From the NCBI RefSeq assembly GCF_932294415.1, contig NC_065535.1:67167862-67231861 (forward strand): a DNA stretch of 64,000 bases. Direction: 5' to 3'. The notes below the pieces were generated by a model. That model was not told the origin of the DNA. It worked only from the letters and a program-made list of their open reading frames with translations, and did no database searches. Positions 34,060 to 45,567 of the stretch are shown one piece after another. The DNA comes from Quercus robur (taxonomy: Eukaryota > Streptophyta > Magnoliopsida > Fagales > Fagaceae). The first letter of the stretch is position 1. Every line of letters begins with the position of its first letter. The position numbers were made by a program, and so were the translations under genes.

Positions 34060-36280
34060 GCCGAAACTAGGGATGGCCATACCCATTGGGTAATGGATAC
34101 CCGACCCTACCCGATCCAAATATTTCGGGTAATACCCGATTCTTAACAGGTAGAACTCAACCGGGTAGGGTATGGATATTACCCGAATTTTTCGGGTAAG
34201 GTATGGATAATATCCATACCCTCCCCTAAAAAAAAAAAAAAAAAAGACCTAAACTCTCTCACCGTAACTCAGTCTCACTCTCTCTCTCTGCCTCTCCAGT
34301 CCTCACCGTCACTCTCTCTCTCTGCCTCTCCAATCTCCGCCTCTCCTCACCGTCACTCTCTCTAGTCTCCGCCTCTCCTCGCCATCGTTTCCGCCCCTAC
34401 CTTCCTCCAAATCGCCGATCGAGTTGAAAACCTCCTCCACGGTATCTATCTCTCTCTCTTATAGTCTTTGTTTGGTTGCTCAGAAAATTTTGAATTCTAA
34501 TTTTACTTTTTGGATGTCATATGATTGACTGAGGTGGTGCTAACTTTTGGTTTGGTTGGTCAGAAATGTGAGGAAACATTTTCATACCCATTGGTTTTCC
34601 CTCTTTCGCTAGTTTGGCTTCAAAAGAAAATTCTTTTCTGTGGTTATCTAGGTTTGACGTTTTGGGAGGATTTTGTTGATAATTAGCTTTTGTTTCCTTT
34701 TCTAGACTGAATTTGTCAACTGGTGAGTTTTTTGTTCTTTGCATGTTGTTTACTTGTGTTGTCTTGTTGAATTTGTTGTCTGGGTGTGTGTTAGATTTTG
34801 ATTTTAGAGTTTGAATTCAGCTGGGTATGTGTCAAATTTGGTTTTTGATTGAATTTTATCAACTGGGTATGTGTTAGATTTTTGCTTTCATTATTTTACT
34901 TTTGCTTGAAATTCAAAGGGAGGGGACTTGGGATAATGCTCTCCCCGAATGGATATATTCTCCATTTCACTTGGAATAGAGAGAATTCTATTTCTCCAAC
35001 TACCATGAAATTAGTTTTAAATAATTGCTCAACAGCAGCAATGACAATGAACGTTGAATATGCTTATAAAATTTCTATATCTATAAGGATACTCTAACTT
35101 CAAGCTGGTCTACAGTTCCTACCCTTTGCTGTTAGGCTCTAATGATAGATAAATTTCTACATGAACTTTCCAGCTAAAAGAAAATGCTTCAATTCCTCTA
35201 TGCTTATAAAATTTCTTTAGAAGTTCATGAAACCAACATTTGCATTTGCATTTACAGGTTTGTTAACATTCCCACAAAATTTACTCCTGTTTTCTTTAGA
35301 GGTTAATGTTAAATTTGAAAATTTTAGACCTAACTGAAATGATTGCCAGAAGTGTAAACTACATCATTTGTTGAAGTCTTAATAGAATGCAATATATTAA
35401 TTAAGTCTCAGTTGAATACTGTAAAAAAACAAGATGGACTCGTTTTGAATGTCAAGTAGAAGTAAAACACTGGTGAATAATTTCGTTTTGCATATGATAT
35501 GCAAACAGCCCCATGTTAATTCATTTTGGTTCTCCATTTGGGGTAAAATAATTATGAAAATTAGTACATTGGAATTTGGCATATATATATATTCTTTTCT
35601 TTTGCATTTATAGTGTTTCCACCTTGACCATGTTTCTTTAATTTAAGGCAATCTTGCAATATTATCAAACTTTTATTCAAATTGGTACATCTCTTCCTTG
35701 TACTTTCTGCTTGCTATTTATGTGTCATTTATTGAATTATAATTAATGTACTCATTTTAAATGTTGTGACTATTGAACGTTGAGGAAGCTTATTGCTATT
35801 GTTCTTCTACTACTTTTTTCCTTTTTTGCATCATTGACCTGCAATTGCCACTCTTCATTCTTGAATTGTTTGCGGATCTGTGGTTCCTAATGAAATAGAT
35901 AGCAAAGAAACCTCTCAACCCACTGCCAATAAATCAACACCCCCAAGTCAAATTGGTGCACCGGGTCTTAATATTGGTGCAAATTTTTTAACTTGTCAAA
36001 AGTTTATCATTATATGTTTTTGCATGCTTAACAACTTGAGCTTTGTTGGTCATATTTCTGTGCCTACAAATCAAACAGCTTAGGGCCACATCCCAATTAA
36101 ATGTGTGTGTGTGTGGGTTTTCACAGCAGGCTCCTTCCATTAATGTTGTATAATTTTTTATTTATTTATTTATTGAACGTTGTATCATAATCACTATTCT
36201 CAATCACATTATGTTGTATCATAATTACCTTTTTTAACTAATCTTTCTCTCTCTCTCTCTCTCTCTTTGCAGCTGCCTAC

Positions 36281-38504
36281 ATGTCTACCACATCCTCTGC
36301 CTCAGCCCCAGCCCCAAGGCCCCCAACTAGCACGACATCAGAATCACAATCGTTGTTTGGAGAGGAAGTTGAGTCCATTCCGGTTGAGAATCCACAAAAA
36401 CAAGGCACTAAAAGAAGAAAAACTTCAGACGTATGGAATCATTTTAAGAAGAAGAATATTGATGGGAAAGTTAAGGCTCAATGCAACTACTGTGGAAAAC
36501 TTATGGCTGTAGCAAGTACATCAGGGACGACTCATTTAAAACTGCACATAGCAAAAAGTTGTCCAAGTGCTCCGAAGGAAGCAAGTCCTTCGAGGGAAGG
36601 AACGGATATTAGGAGGCAAGTTCTTGTCAAACAACACAATAAGGCAAGAAGTAAAGGGATCTCAAGCCCTAGTGTTTTTAATGAAGAGGATCAAAAGGCT
36701 TCGAGGAGGGACCTTGCACGAATGGTCATTTTGCATGAGTACCCTCTTGCAATTGTTGATCATGTTGGGTTTCGGGATTTTGTTGGTGGTCTTCGGTCAA
36801 ATTTTAAGATAGTAGGAAGAAACACATTGAAACGAGATATCAAAAAAATTTATAATGAAAAGAAGCAGAAGACTATGGTAGAAATTGACAAGAATGCAAG
36901 TAAAGTTGCAATCACAACGGACTTGTGGACTGCAAACAACAGTAAGAGGTCATTCATGGTAATCACAGCTCATTATATAAGTGACTCTTGGACTTTGGAA
37001 AGCCGGGTTATAAGGTATTTTTTTTCTTTGAGTCATTTTGTTGTACTAGTTTTTAGAGTCTTAGGCAAGCTTATTAACTTTTTGCTTTCTTTAGTTAATC
37101 ATATTTATGTTTATTTTTTTTAGGTTTATTCGTATGCCATCTCCACATGATAAGTATTCTCTTTCTAAAATCCTTTTGGAGTGTCTTTCTGATTGGAACA
37201 TTGATTTGAAGTTATCTGCCATAACTGTAGATAATGCTAGCAACAATGATGGTATGATGAAACTTGTTTTGGATAAGCTTCAAGCTAGTTCACTTATTTT
37301 AGGTGGAAAATTGTTGCATGTGCGTTGCGCAGCACATATTCTGAATTTGGTTGTTCAAGAGGGTTTGAATGTAATTGGTGATGGTATTGAGAAGGTTCGA
37401 AGTAGTGTATATTTTTGGACTCAATCACCAAAAAGAACAGAAATTTTTGAAAAAATATCTCGCCAATCACATATTGCAAGTACTAAGGAATTAGTACTTG
37501 ATTGTAGGACTCGTTGGAACTCTACATATTTGATGCTTTCAACTGCCTTGATTTATAAAGATGTTTTTCCACGTTTACTATGTTGTGAGCCTCAATATCA
37601 GTCTGCTCCAACTAATAGGGATTGGGAGGTAGCACAAATTGTTTGTGAGAAGTTGGGTTATTTTCATAAAGTTACTGAGTTGCTTTCTGGTACTGCCTAC
37701 CCTACAGCTAATCATTATTTTCCTTCAGTCTTTCAGTTGAAGTTGGAATTAAATCAGTGGCTTTCAAGTGAAGATGAGTTGGTTAAGAAAATGGCAGGAA
37801 AGATGTTAGCTAAGTTTGATAAATATTGGAGTGACGTTCATGATATCATGAGTTTGGCTATTGTTTTAGATCCAAGATATAAATTGATGTTATTGACCTT
37901 TTATTTTAATAAAATGTATGGTAGTAAGGCTAACGAAGAAATTGACAAGGTTAAGAACCTTCTTTTTGAGTTGTTTGCGGACTATGACTTAGAAAGCATT
38001 GATAGAGGAGTCATTTATTCTCAAGTTTCATCTTCTACATCTACATCAAGTGCTGCACATGAACATGATGATACAATGAGGGACTATGATTTATTTGTTA
38101 GTAATGCGACTGCTAACATAGGCCAAAGGAGTAGGGATATTATATCGGAGTTTGAACTTTATACTAGTGAGAAAGTGGCACCTAGAACTGAACAATTCAA
38201 TGTTTTGGGTTGGTGGAAGCATAATGCTAGTAAGTATCCTACCTTGCAACGCATTGCAAGGGATATTTTGGCTATTCCTATGACAACCGTTGCCTCAGAG
38301 TCGGCTTTTAGCACTAGTGGGAGATTGTTGAGTCCACATCGTAGCCGTCTTCATCATGATACCTTAGAAGCATTGATGTGTGGGCAGAATTGGTTATGGA
38401 GCGAACTTAAAAGTGTATTAAAAGATGCTACCATTCAAAACGTTCTTGATGATTATGAAGAAGATGAATTGGAGGAAAGTCATGCCATGGAGCTTTCAGA
38501 CTAA
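36281..38504 (+). CDS. hAT-family transposase (BED zinc finger, RICESLEEPER-like)
   Basis: A DDE-type DNA transposase that would bind the element's ends and cut and paste it in the nucleus. Exon 1 is 36281-37014 and exon 2 37124-38504. The 109-bp intron (GTATTT...TTTTAG) joins VIR to FIRMPSPH in frame and gives 704 residues without a stop, the normal size for this group. Residues about 49-94 form a BED finger with Cys68, Cys71, His85 and His89. The RNase H-like core shows ITTDLWT (Asp214), ITVDNASNN (Asp281) and the RCAAHILNL block. The C-terminal dimerisation region has WWKHNASKYPTL and ASESAFSTSGR (Glu637). Asp214, Asp281 and Glu637 are the likely catalytic triad. A 5' untranslated exon is likely, because ATG lies 9 bases after an AG acceptor behind a CT tract. 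Host genes of the DAYSLEEPER or RICESLEEPER type are related, but the flanking TIRs and TSD show that this is a transposon gene. Confidence 0.95.
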
Positions 38505-39017
38505 TGGATAGGTATTATTATCCTTGATTATCCTTGATTTTGGTATATGTACTATATTCTTGTAATCATGGAATTTTCTTATCCCTCACAAACAAGCATA
38601 ATAGAATTTTCGGAAACTTGTTGAAACATAAATTTTTTTTGTGGAACCAATCTGATAACATTTGCACAATTGCGTGGATGTGCATTCTGTCTGTCAGTGC
38701 ATGTTTCTATATCTGACAGTCTGGCCCTCTAGAAAATGGTTAGCTCTATACATCTTGCTTTCATGGAGTCTTGTGTATGGTTCTGGTTTTTCTGACTTCT
38801 CATCTTCACATTGACTTTCATAGTTCTGCAGCTTTCTGAGAGAATGAGAGGGAGAGATGGGGTAGAACTTGGAACCATATATTGACAATGTTCACATGTC
38901 CCTTCCGAACCATGTAAAACTGAGTTTGAGCAACTCATTCTACCTAGTTTCCCCAATAAAGGATTCTCATAAGCTAGATTAACACCTGTTCATAAGTCTA
39001 CTACAAATTGCCCCAAG
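38505..39017. other. Transposon DNA between transposase and captured exon
   Basis: A 0.5-kb stretch with no recognised coding content on the plus strand. On the minus strand, 38694-38888 has an open frame rich in charged residues (YESQCEDEKSEKPEP), but no family is recognised. It may also be captured host DNA. Confidence 0.4.
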
Positions 39018-39462
39018 ACTTCTTATGCTTTCTTTTCTTATTTGCAAAGAGTGGATCTCAGTTTAAAAATATTATCAGTTCAGCCACAAAACTTTTGTCA
39101 AAACCATAACCATATGATTATCTCTAACAAAAAGTACCATAACACCCATATACAAAAAACTTTTCTGTCAGGAATAAACCCTACTAAAACCTATTTCTAT
39201 GTTACAATAACTTAATGGGTTCTTGTTCATTTGGCAGGACCAAACTCAAGCAAACTGAGGTGGACTGTGAGTTCCTGAAAAAGTGCTGTGAAACACTGAC
39301 TGATGAAAATAGAAGGCTACAAAAAGAGCTTCAAGAACTGAAAGCATTGAAACTAGCCCAACCCTTGTATATGCATATGCCAGTGAACATGATGATACAA
39401 TGAAGGAGCTATTTGTCAACTCAAAGTTATAAACTTCTTATGCTTTCTTTTCTTATTTGCAA
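39018..39462. repeat. 30-bp perfect direct repeat bracketing the captured exon
   Basis: A 30-base word beginning 'acttcttatgctttctttt' and ending 'atttgcaa' occurs at 39018-39047 and again at 39433-39462. The captured exon and its upstream intron sequence lie between them. Confidence 0.9.
39238..39384 (+). pseudogene. Captured exon of an HD-Zip class II gene (leucine zipper only)
   Basis: After a good acceptor (TTTGGCAG, AG at 39236-39237) the frame reads [18 protein letters not shown], then [18 protein letters not shown] and [10 protein letters not shown]. This is the leucine-zipper segment that follows the homeodomain in HAT4/HAT22-type HD-Zip II proteins, whose genes have an intron near this position. 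The homeodomain and the C-terminal CPSCE motif are absent. The match breaks at about 39384, and the frame continues only to a stop at 39401-39403. The exon lies inside the hAT element on the same strand as the transposase. It is a transduplicated gene fragment, and whether it is expressed is unknown. Confidence 0.88.
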
Positions 39463-39803
39463 TTTTTATGTTTTGATATATGAATGTGTTATGAAAGTTT
39501 AGATATGGTATGACTCTATTATGATATATAAATGAAACTTTCTTGGTTTCCATTTATCACATTTTTTTTATTGATTAGTTTTTTTTTTTTTAAGATTGGT
39601 TAGTTTTTATGTTATAATGTTTTGAATAAAAAAAAAAAATTAAATGGGTTTCGGGTTCGGGTAGGGTATGGATATCCATGGATAATATGTTCGGGTAATA
39701 TTCGGGTATGGATATTATCGGGTATTGATGATCGGGTATCCATGGGTAAAATTTTCGGGTCGGGTATGGGTATACCCGATCCATGGCCATCCCTAGCCGA
39801 AAC

Positions 39804-40383
39804 ACAGGTAATCGAAGCTCCATGGCTCCTCCACCACAAACCAGCATGGCCGAACCTTCAAGAGCTCACCCACCACCGGTGCTGGTCTTCTCCTCTTCCT
39901 CTGTTTTTATTTTCGGTTTATTTTTCTGTGTATGGCTGAAAAAGCTCTACATTTGTTTGGTTGGTTGTGGGTTTGAGAATTTGAAAAATGGAGGTTCTTG
40001 CTTTGGGCATGGATTTTTTTTTTTTTTTTTTCAAAATTAATCTACTTGTGGGTTTTGGGTAGGCCGAAAAAAAATGGGTTTTGATTTGGGTTTGTCAGCT
40101 GTGATTTGTATGTATGTGAATCTAAGCATGTGTGTACAATTATTTTTGAAGAGAGAGAGAGAGAGAGAGAGATTTGTATTTTTGAAGAGAGAGTGCGTTG
40201 ATGAGGTTTTGAAGAAAGAGAAATTTGATGTTAAGAGTTAACGGACGTTATTCATTAAATTGGTAATTGAAGAGGTTAACGGCGTCGTTTTGCAGTTGGA
40301 GTCGCACACTTGGACAAAACCCTTCTGATTCCTCGAAAGCACAGAAGAGAGCTTAAAAAAAGCTCAACGAAGCCAAGCCAACA
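39804..40383. other. Right flank of hAT insertion and upstream region of the NFD6-like gene
   Basis: Immediately after the TSD, sequence rich in proline and serine codons runs to about 39935. A (GA)n run lies at about 40152-40171. From about 40260 ('aacggcgtcgttttgcag', 'ccgaagccaagccaac'-like leader) the DNA looks like the promoter and 5' leader of the next gene. Confidence 0.45.
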
Positions 40384-42497
40384 ATGGCGTACTCAAATGT
40401 AGTCTCGAGGTTATCGTCGCGATTACAACCTTTCGCTCTTAAACTCGCCAAAAGATCGCTCGCTCCCGAGCTCTCTCCGCTCAAATCGTGCTCTCAATCT
40501 CAATCTCAATCACAAGCCTCTGCCTCCGCCTCCGCGGGACGCTTTTCCCGCATTTCTCGGTGAGATCTCCGACCTCTCATTTTCTTGCCTCCTGTTTGAA
40601 ATCGTCACATGTGAACCTAATAATGACACACACAAAAGTTTTCATTTTGTTCCTTTAACTGAGAGTTACAGTTGTTTTTGTGATTAGGTTACCGTTGGAG
40701 TTGAGCAGCGTGGAAACGATGATACCGTTGCACAACGCGATAGCTTCGGCGAGGCTTGTGTCGAGCTTGTCCACTGATTCTCAGAGCTGGAGTTTAGTTC
40801 CTCAAGGTGCGTGTCACTTTTATGTGTGCCTATTTATTTGATGCTTTCTTCATGCCCTTTTATGTATATCTTGCTTTTGAGAGGGCTTTTTGTTGAAAAA
40901 ATTTGACTAGGAATTTAGTGCACACCACTTGTTTGTATGTATATATGTATGTCTGTATGAATGTGTGACTTTAGGAGGAGAAGTGTATTAATTGAACTTC
41001 CAAATGGGTATATGTAGTCTACTCTCATTGGCCCTATTTTGGATTAAGGATTTTGCAGAGGTATGGAATTTTTTTTTTTGGAAAAACTGAGTTGGTCGGT
41101 ACTGCTATTCTGTATGTTAGGGTAGATGTTGATTGTCTCAACTGAAGTTGGACCTGTTGCGGTTATCTATAGTTGGGGATATGAATCATGTTACGCCAAT
41201 GTGTGATAATAAGATAGATATTTCAAGATGTTTTATATAGGGTTTTTGCAGTTATCTAGGGTGTCTTCTCCACATCCCCCCCTTCTATGGGTGAAGGGAT
41301 GGGAAATTCCTTGTTATTGGCGAGGTTCAATTGAGTGTTGTGACTGAATTTTATAAGGGTTCATTTGGTTAGGCATTTTGGGAGCTTAAAAGTGTGTTTT
41401 TAAAACTCAAAACTTCATTTCACAATAGCATTCGTCATAGCTTTTTTACAAACGCTCAATTAAACCCAAAACATCGTTTTGCAATAGCTTATCCAATCAC
41501 ACCCTAAGAGGGGGATGGACCTTCATTATGGTATTGCTTATGCAAGGGACAAGACCATTGAAGGGAAAGTTCAAGCTATTTGCTTAATTGAAGATTATTT
41601 AGGATTGTCGAATTGTAGAGTTGGGTTAGGGGCGGAGCGGATCCCTTGAGACCCAATGCAGCTAATTTATTTTTGTTTTTCTGGGACGAATTATAGGTTG
41701 TGGTGTATGGTAAGGTTATATTGAGAAATTTCAATGTACCAGAATAGGGTATCTTCAGAGGCACTATAAAAGTATTGTAAATTCTTTATTTTCTGATAGT
41801 GATTTTTTTCTGCCACCCACTCCCATGGATGTAGGCACCTTACCTAAGCATGTAAAATTTGTGTTGATTTTCTCTCTATTTTTCGCTGATATTGCTAAGA
41901 TCATAATTCTTCCACAGTAAGTAATCAGCAAAAACCTTGTATCAATTATTTGGGTTGGCCTCCAACCTGCAAAATCTTCATTTGTGATGTGAACGGCAAC
42001 ATAAGATCAATTGGCCAATTGAAGGAAGGAAAACATCACATTCACTGGGTGTTTGTCCCTGTGGCTAAGCTTAATGGAAACAGGAAAATACTTAGCAGAT
42101 GAGGGGGGGCCAATTATCTAATATTCAACCTACACATTTTTGCCTCCCACCCCCCCCCCCCCCCCCCCCCCCCCCCACAAAAAAAAAAAAAGGGATTCTT
42201 GCTTGTGAAACAATTATGTATGCTTAATATGATCTAGTCCTGATCACATGTATGTGTGTGTGTGTTGACAACAATATGCACAGTATTATGTTTCTTGTGA
42301 TACTCTTTTTTGAATTGGTAAAAGACTCACGCACCCAATGGATCTTCCATGACCTCATCCTCCAACCAATTATTATGGGACAAGGGCGTGAGAATTGATC
42401 TATAGCTCATTGATATAATGGTATGTTTCTTATGATGATTTCAACTCATTAAACAATCCATTTTGTCCATATTGCAGGTATATCAATGCCTTTATGA
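40384..42497 (+). CDS. NFD6/NOXY2-like small mitochondrial or plastid protein
   Basis: Three exons are inferred: 40384-40559, 40688-40806 and 42478-42497, with GT-AG junctions and continuous frame, encoding 104 residues. The first 58 residues form a basic, serine-rich leader (MAYSNVVSRLSSRLQPFALK, later a run of SQ and SA repeats), typical of an organelle-targeting peptide. The conserved core is RLPLELSSVETMIPLHNAIASARLVSSLS, which matches the plant NUCLEAR FUSION DEFECTIVE 6 / NONRESPONDING TO OXYLIPINS 2 family. Members are linked to gametophyte nuclear fusion and to mitochondrial oxylipin responses, but their biochemical role is unknown. The last exon adds only ISMPL. Alternative 3' exons are common in such genes, so other C-termini are possible. 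NFD6 and NOXY2 cannot be told apart here, so no symbol is given. Confidence 0.83.
41357..41507. mobile_element. Probable MITE in intron 2 of the NFD6-like gene
   Basis: Starts 'gggttcatttggttaggc' and ends 'gcttatccaatcacaccc', imperfect inverted repeats enclosing a short AT-rich core with 'aaactcaaaac' and 'taaacccaaaac' words. No clear TSD was found. A 'ggttaggggcggagcgg' remnant of a hAT-like end lies nearby at 41625. Confidence 0.4.
42148..42191. repeat. Poly-C followed by poly-A tract in intron 2
   Basis: A run of about 29 C is followed by an A run. Counterparts as G runs occur at 6424-6440 and 8671-8691. The true length is prone to sequencing error. Confidence 0.85.
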
Positions 42498-42950
42498 CAG
42501 AGTCTGGTGGCAGCAAGTTCATATTCTAGGCGGCATTTCTGCTTGAGGGCAATTTTATTTTGTTCTGACTTTTGAGGCCTCTATTGAACTTAGATCGCTT
42601 CATTCATCTTCATCCGTTTTTATACTGTTTTTGAATGTCCATTACCAGGAGAGCCTGGATGAGTTTTCATTAACCATGATTAAATATACTTTGTTCTGTA
42701 TGCCAAGCAAAGTAGTCTATAGCTTTTCTCTCTTGTTATTTAGATATATTTACAATTTCCATATGGCATATTTTAGGTGACTTATCTTTTCCATTTGATT
42801 AGCTGATCTGACTCTAGCAAACTCATTAAATTAGTTATTGTTATCTTTAAAACTCTAAAAAGAATTTATGTTTTTTTAGGCAATTGGGGTATCTCTTTTT
42901 ATAGCTGCCAGCTATGTGTTTTGGGAGAATTTTCCATGTCACTGAGAGAG
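42498..42950. other. 3' region of the NFD6-like gene
   Basis: Non-coding. It probably contains the 3' untranslated region. 'gattaaatatactttg' near 42680 could contribute to a polyadenylation signal. Confidence 0.4.
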
Positions 42951-43763
42951 ATAGGCTATGTTTGGATCTGACATCACTCATATCTCAATTCTTATACCCC
43001 AAAACTCATTCTCATATCTCATATCTATTTCCCTATTTTCTTTTAACTCACTCCACAGTGTGTTTGGCATCAGAATTCCCCTTGGTTTTCAGTTTGAAAA
43101 AAGCAATTTTAACTCATTTTTGTGCAGCCCATTAGTCAGAACAGCCACTACCAGAGGATGAAGAAGATGAAACCCACACACCAACAGTAAAACATTCCAC
43201 CCATCGCAACAAACCCAAAACTCAGCTCTATCACCACTGCCACCAACAGCAAACCTTGAACCCACTACCATTGACACTACCAAGGCCACAACCAAAAGAA
43301 AAATCTCTAACTACCAAATGAAAACCACACCCACAAAAAGAAAAAGCACCAACCATCAATACCGCCACCAATGGCCACACAAACCTACCTCCATAACAAC
43401 CCAAGCCTTAAACCACATCCACAACCAAAAATCCAAACCCATCAACACACATGCATAGATTAGCAATCAAAAATTGCGACCCAAACACACACACACACAC
43501 ACACAAAAAACCAAACCCACAAACACAGCAAATCCAAACTCAAGAATCCTTAGACCAGAGGCCCAAAATCACAAAATTGAGGAGAGATAAAATCACACAC
43601 ACACACACACACACAAACCAAACCCACAAACACAGCAAATCCAAACTCAAGAATCCTTAGACCAGAGGCCCAAAATCACGAAATTGAGGAGAGAGAGATG
43701 AACCAAAAGTGAGGAGAGATAAAATCGATCTAGCAAAGGGTAGGAGAGAGAGAAAACAATCTT

Positions 43764-43802
<39 letters not shown>

Positions 43803-44067
43803 ATCAATTTTGTGCGGTCATAAACTTGTGTCCATTGGTGTTGAGCCCTACTTGAGCAGAATTATTTACAAAAATGGTATTATAACTCAGTTTACATCAC
43901 CCAAAAACTTCAAAAAATTGTTCTCATTTTCCACAACTCTAACTTTGTTTTTTGAGCAATGAATTATGGAAATTGAGAATGAAAATTTAACCAAAATAAC
44001 CTCACTTAGTGTGGGGCTCAAGAAATGTGTGTGATGAAAACTCAGCAAACCAAACATGGTAACCTTC
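42951..44067. mobile_element. TIR element with internal 107-bp tandem repeat
   Basis: The left edge reads 'ggctatgtttggat' and the right edge 'ccaaacatggtaacc', inverted around the motif ATGTTTGG. Motifs near the ends ('catcactcatatctcaatt', 'gaattatggaaattgagaatg') resemble those of the element at 463-1200. The interior has CA repeats, a two-copy tandem repeat of about 107 bp (43485-43700) and a (GA)n run at 43767-43799. It encodes nothing recognisable. The exact ends are uncertain. Confidence 0.5.
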
Positions 44068-45567
44068 TCTTCTTTTTGGGGGCCAAGAAAATTTATTAAA
44101 TTTTCATGGTCCCAACTGATGAAAGTATTTCCGTCCTTTTCCCAACTGATGAAAGTATTTCTGCCCTTTTTACATGTTAAAAGTTTGAGCGTTCCAGCTT
44201 TAAACTCAATATGGGGCTTAGAAACTGAAAGTGAAAAACCATGTGCAATCAGTCATATGCTTGTACCATTGCCAGCCTTGAACTGCCCTAAAGCTTTTTT
44301 GGGCCCTTTAGGCAAACAAAGGGTTTATTTTTTTTGCAAGAACAAAGGGTTTATTAGTCTTGGAAGGTGGAGACCTTAATGTGTAAGGTCCACATTTAAC
44401 AGACCAAGACTCATCAACCCTTGACGTTCTTGTACCAATTATTCACAATGGACCACCTTTCTAGTCTACTCCAGTTCAAAGATTAATAAGGTTTTCAAGT
44501 TTTCAACCAAGCATGGCAAACAGGCCAAAAAAGTTGCTCATTTATGGCGAGTGTTGAAAGGCAGCTCCGAACGATTCAAAGATCATGCACCTTCTCACCT
44601 TCACCTTGTATAATATTCGAATTTTATGATTATACCTACATTGTTATATTAATAATTCACTCTTTTTTTTCTTTTTTCTTTTTTAATAAAACACATTTCA
44701 AAACAACACACTTACCATCTGCGAAAACACATTCACACACTTATCTACAACATGATGTTTCCCTTCAAAGTTTTTTTTTTAAAGGAGAGAGGGGGAAGTA
44801 AAATGTTTAGTTATGATGGGTTCCATTGATGAGATGGCATTGACAAGTTTGGTTAAGGTCAATGCCCTGAGTTCAAATTCTAAGGTCACAAAATTAGTTA
44901 TTAAGACAAACATCGGTCGATGATAGATTAGAAAAGCATACAAGAAGAGTCATGGATTTTTGCAAATGGTAAAGAGACAACTTATGGCACCAACTCATAT
45001 AGCCTCATACTACACAATAAAAATATGTCACTATATGTTATGACCAAGGTGCTGGATAAATTATTTAAATTAAGTTTAATGATAGAATAGGCATCTTAGA
45101 TAGGTTACTATTGTTATTTATTTGTATTCAAATTAATTCCTATGTACAAGCAAAAGAAAATATATTTAATTCCTATGTTTTAGGATAGGATTGGTTCCAA
45201 TTTTTTGGATTTATTGATGAGATTATTTCATTTTTAGCTATTTATGTACATCGAATGTATTAGTGAGAAATAAGCTGAAAATCAACCAAAAAGTCTATTT
45301 TCCCCCCTCAAGTTTAGGAGGCTAGTCACCTCAAATCAACTAAGTTATCTTTTATTTCTCATTAATGCATTCAACTTACATTTACATAAATAGCCAAGGA
45401 TAAGATAATTTCATCAATAAATCCTAAAACATAGGAATTAATCATATCCTAAAACATAAAAATTAATTTGAATACAAATAAATTACAATACTAATCTATT
45501 TAGGATGCCTTATTCTATTACTAAACTAAATTTAAATCATTTATTCAGCATCTGAGCCATAACACTA
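44068..45567. other. Intergenic DNA, no gene recognised
   Basis: The frame at 44056-44379 contains a 27-bp tandem duplication ('cccaactgatgaaagtattt' twice) and matches no known family. Imperfect inverted segments around 45040-45140 and 45460-45560 ('taggttactattgttatttatttgtattcaaatt' and its complement) suggest a foldback element spanning about 45050-45555. Confidence 0.45.
45050..45555. repeat. Large inverted repeat (foldback element candidate)
   Basis: The left arm runs from 'caaggtgctggataaattatttaaattaag' through 'ttatttgtattcaaattaattcctatg'. The right arm carries the complementary words 'aattaatttgaatacaaataa' and 'aaatttaaatcatttattcagc'. The arms continue inward past the 'cctatgttttaggata' motifs to near the centre at about 45300. 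No TSD was read with confidence. Confidence 0.6.

Larger units (their letters stand above)
34068..39795 (+). mobile_element. Complete, potentially autonomous hAT transposon, 5728 bp
   Basis: The left end is TAGGGATGGCCAT and the right end its reverse complement, ATGGCCATCCCTA. GCCGAAAC lies immediately outside both ends (34060-34067 and 39796-39803), a perfect 8-bp TSD. About 150 bp inside each end is packed with 'cgggta', 'tacccga' and 'tatggata' motifs, which are likely transposase-binding repeats. In order it contains a CT-rich leader with a possible 5' exon and donor (GTATCT at about 34441), a long intron with an acceptor at 36272, the two-exon transposase gene, and a captured HD-Zip II exon near the right end. 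Intact ends, TSD and reading frame make this a recent and possibly active copy. Confidence 0.93.

Noticed and set aside
35880..36083. Possible extra N-terminal transposase exon
   Set aside because: There is no ATG, no good acceptor before it and no frame-compatible donor into the exon at 36273. It is kept as intron sequence.
43089..43295. Val/Gly-rich minus-strand open frame
   Set aside because: It is a translation of CA-rich repeat DNA within the TIR element at 42951-44067.
44056..44379. 107-residue open frame
   Set aside because: It contains a 27-bp tandem duplication, has no family resemblance and has no splice or promoter context.
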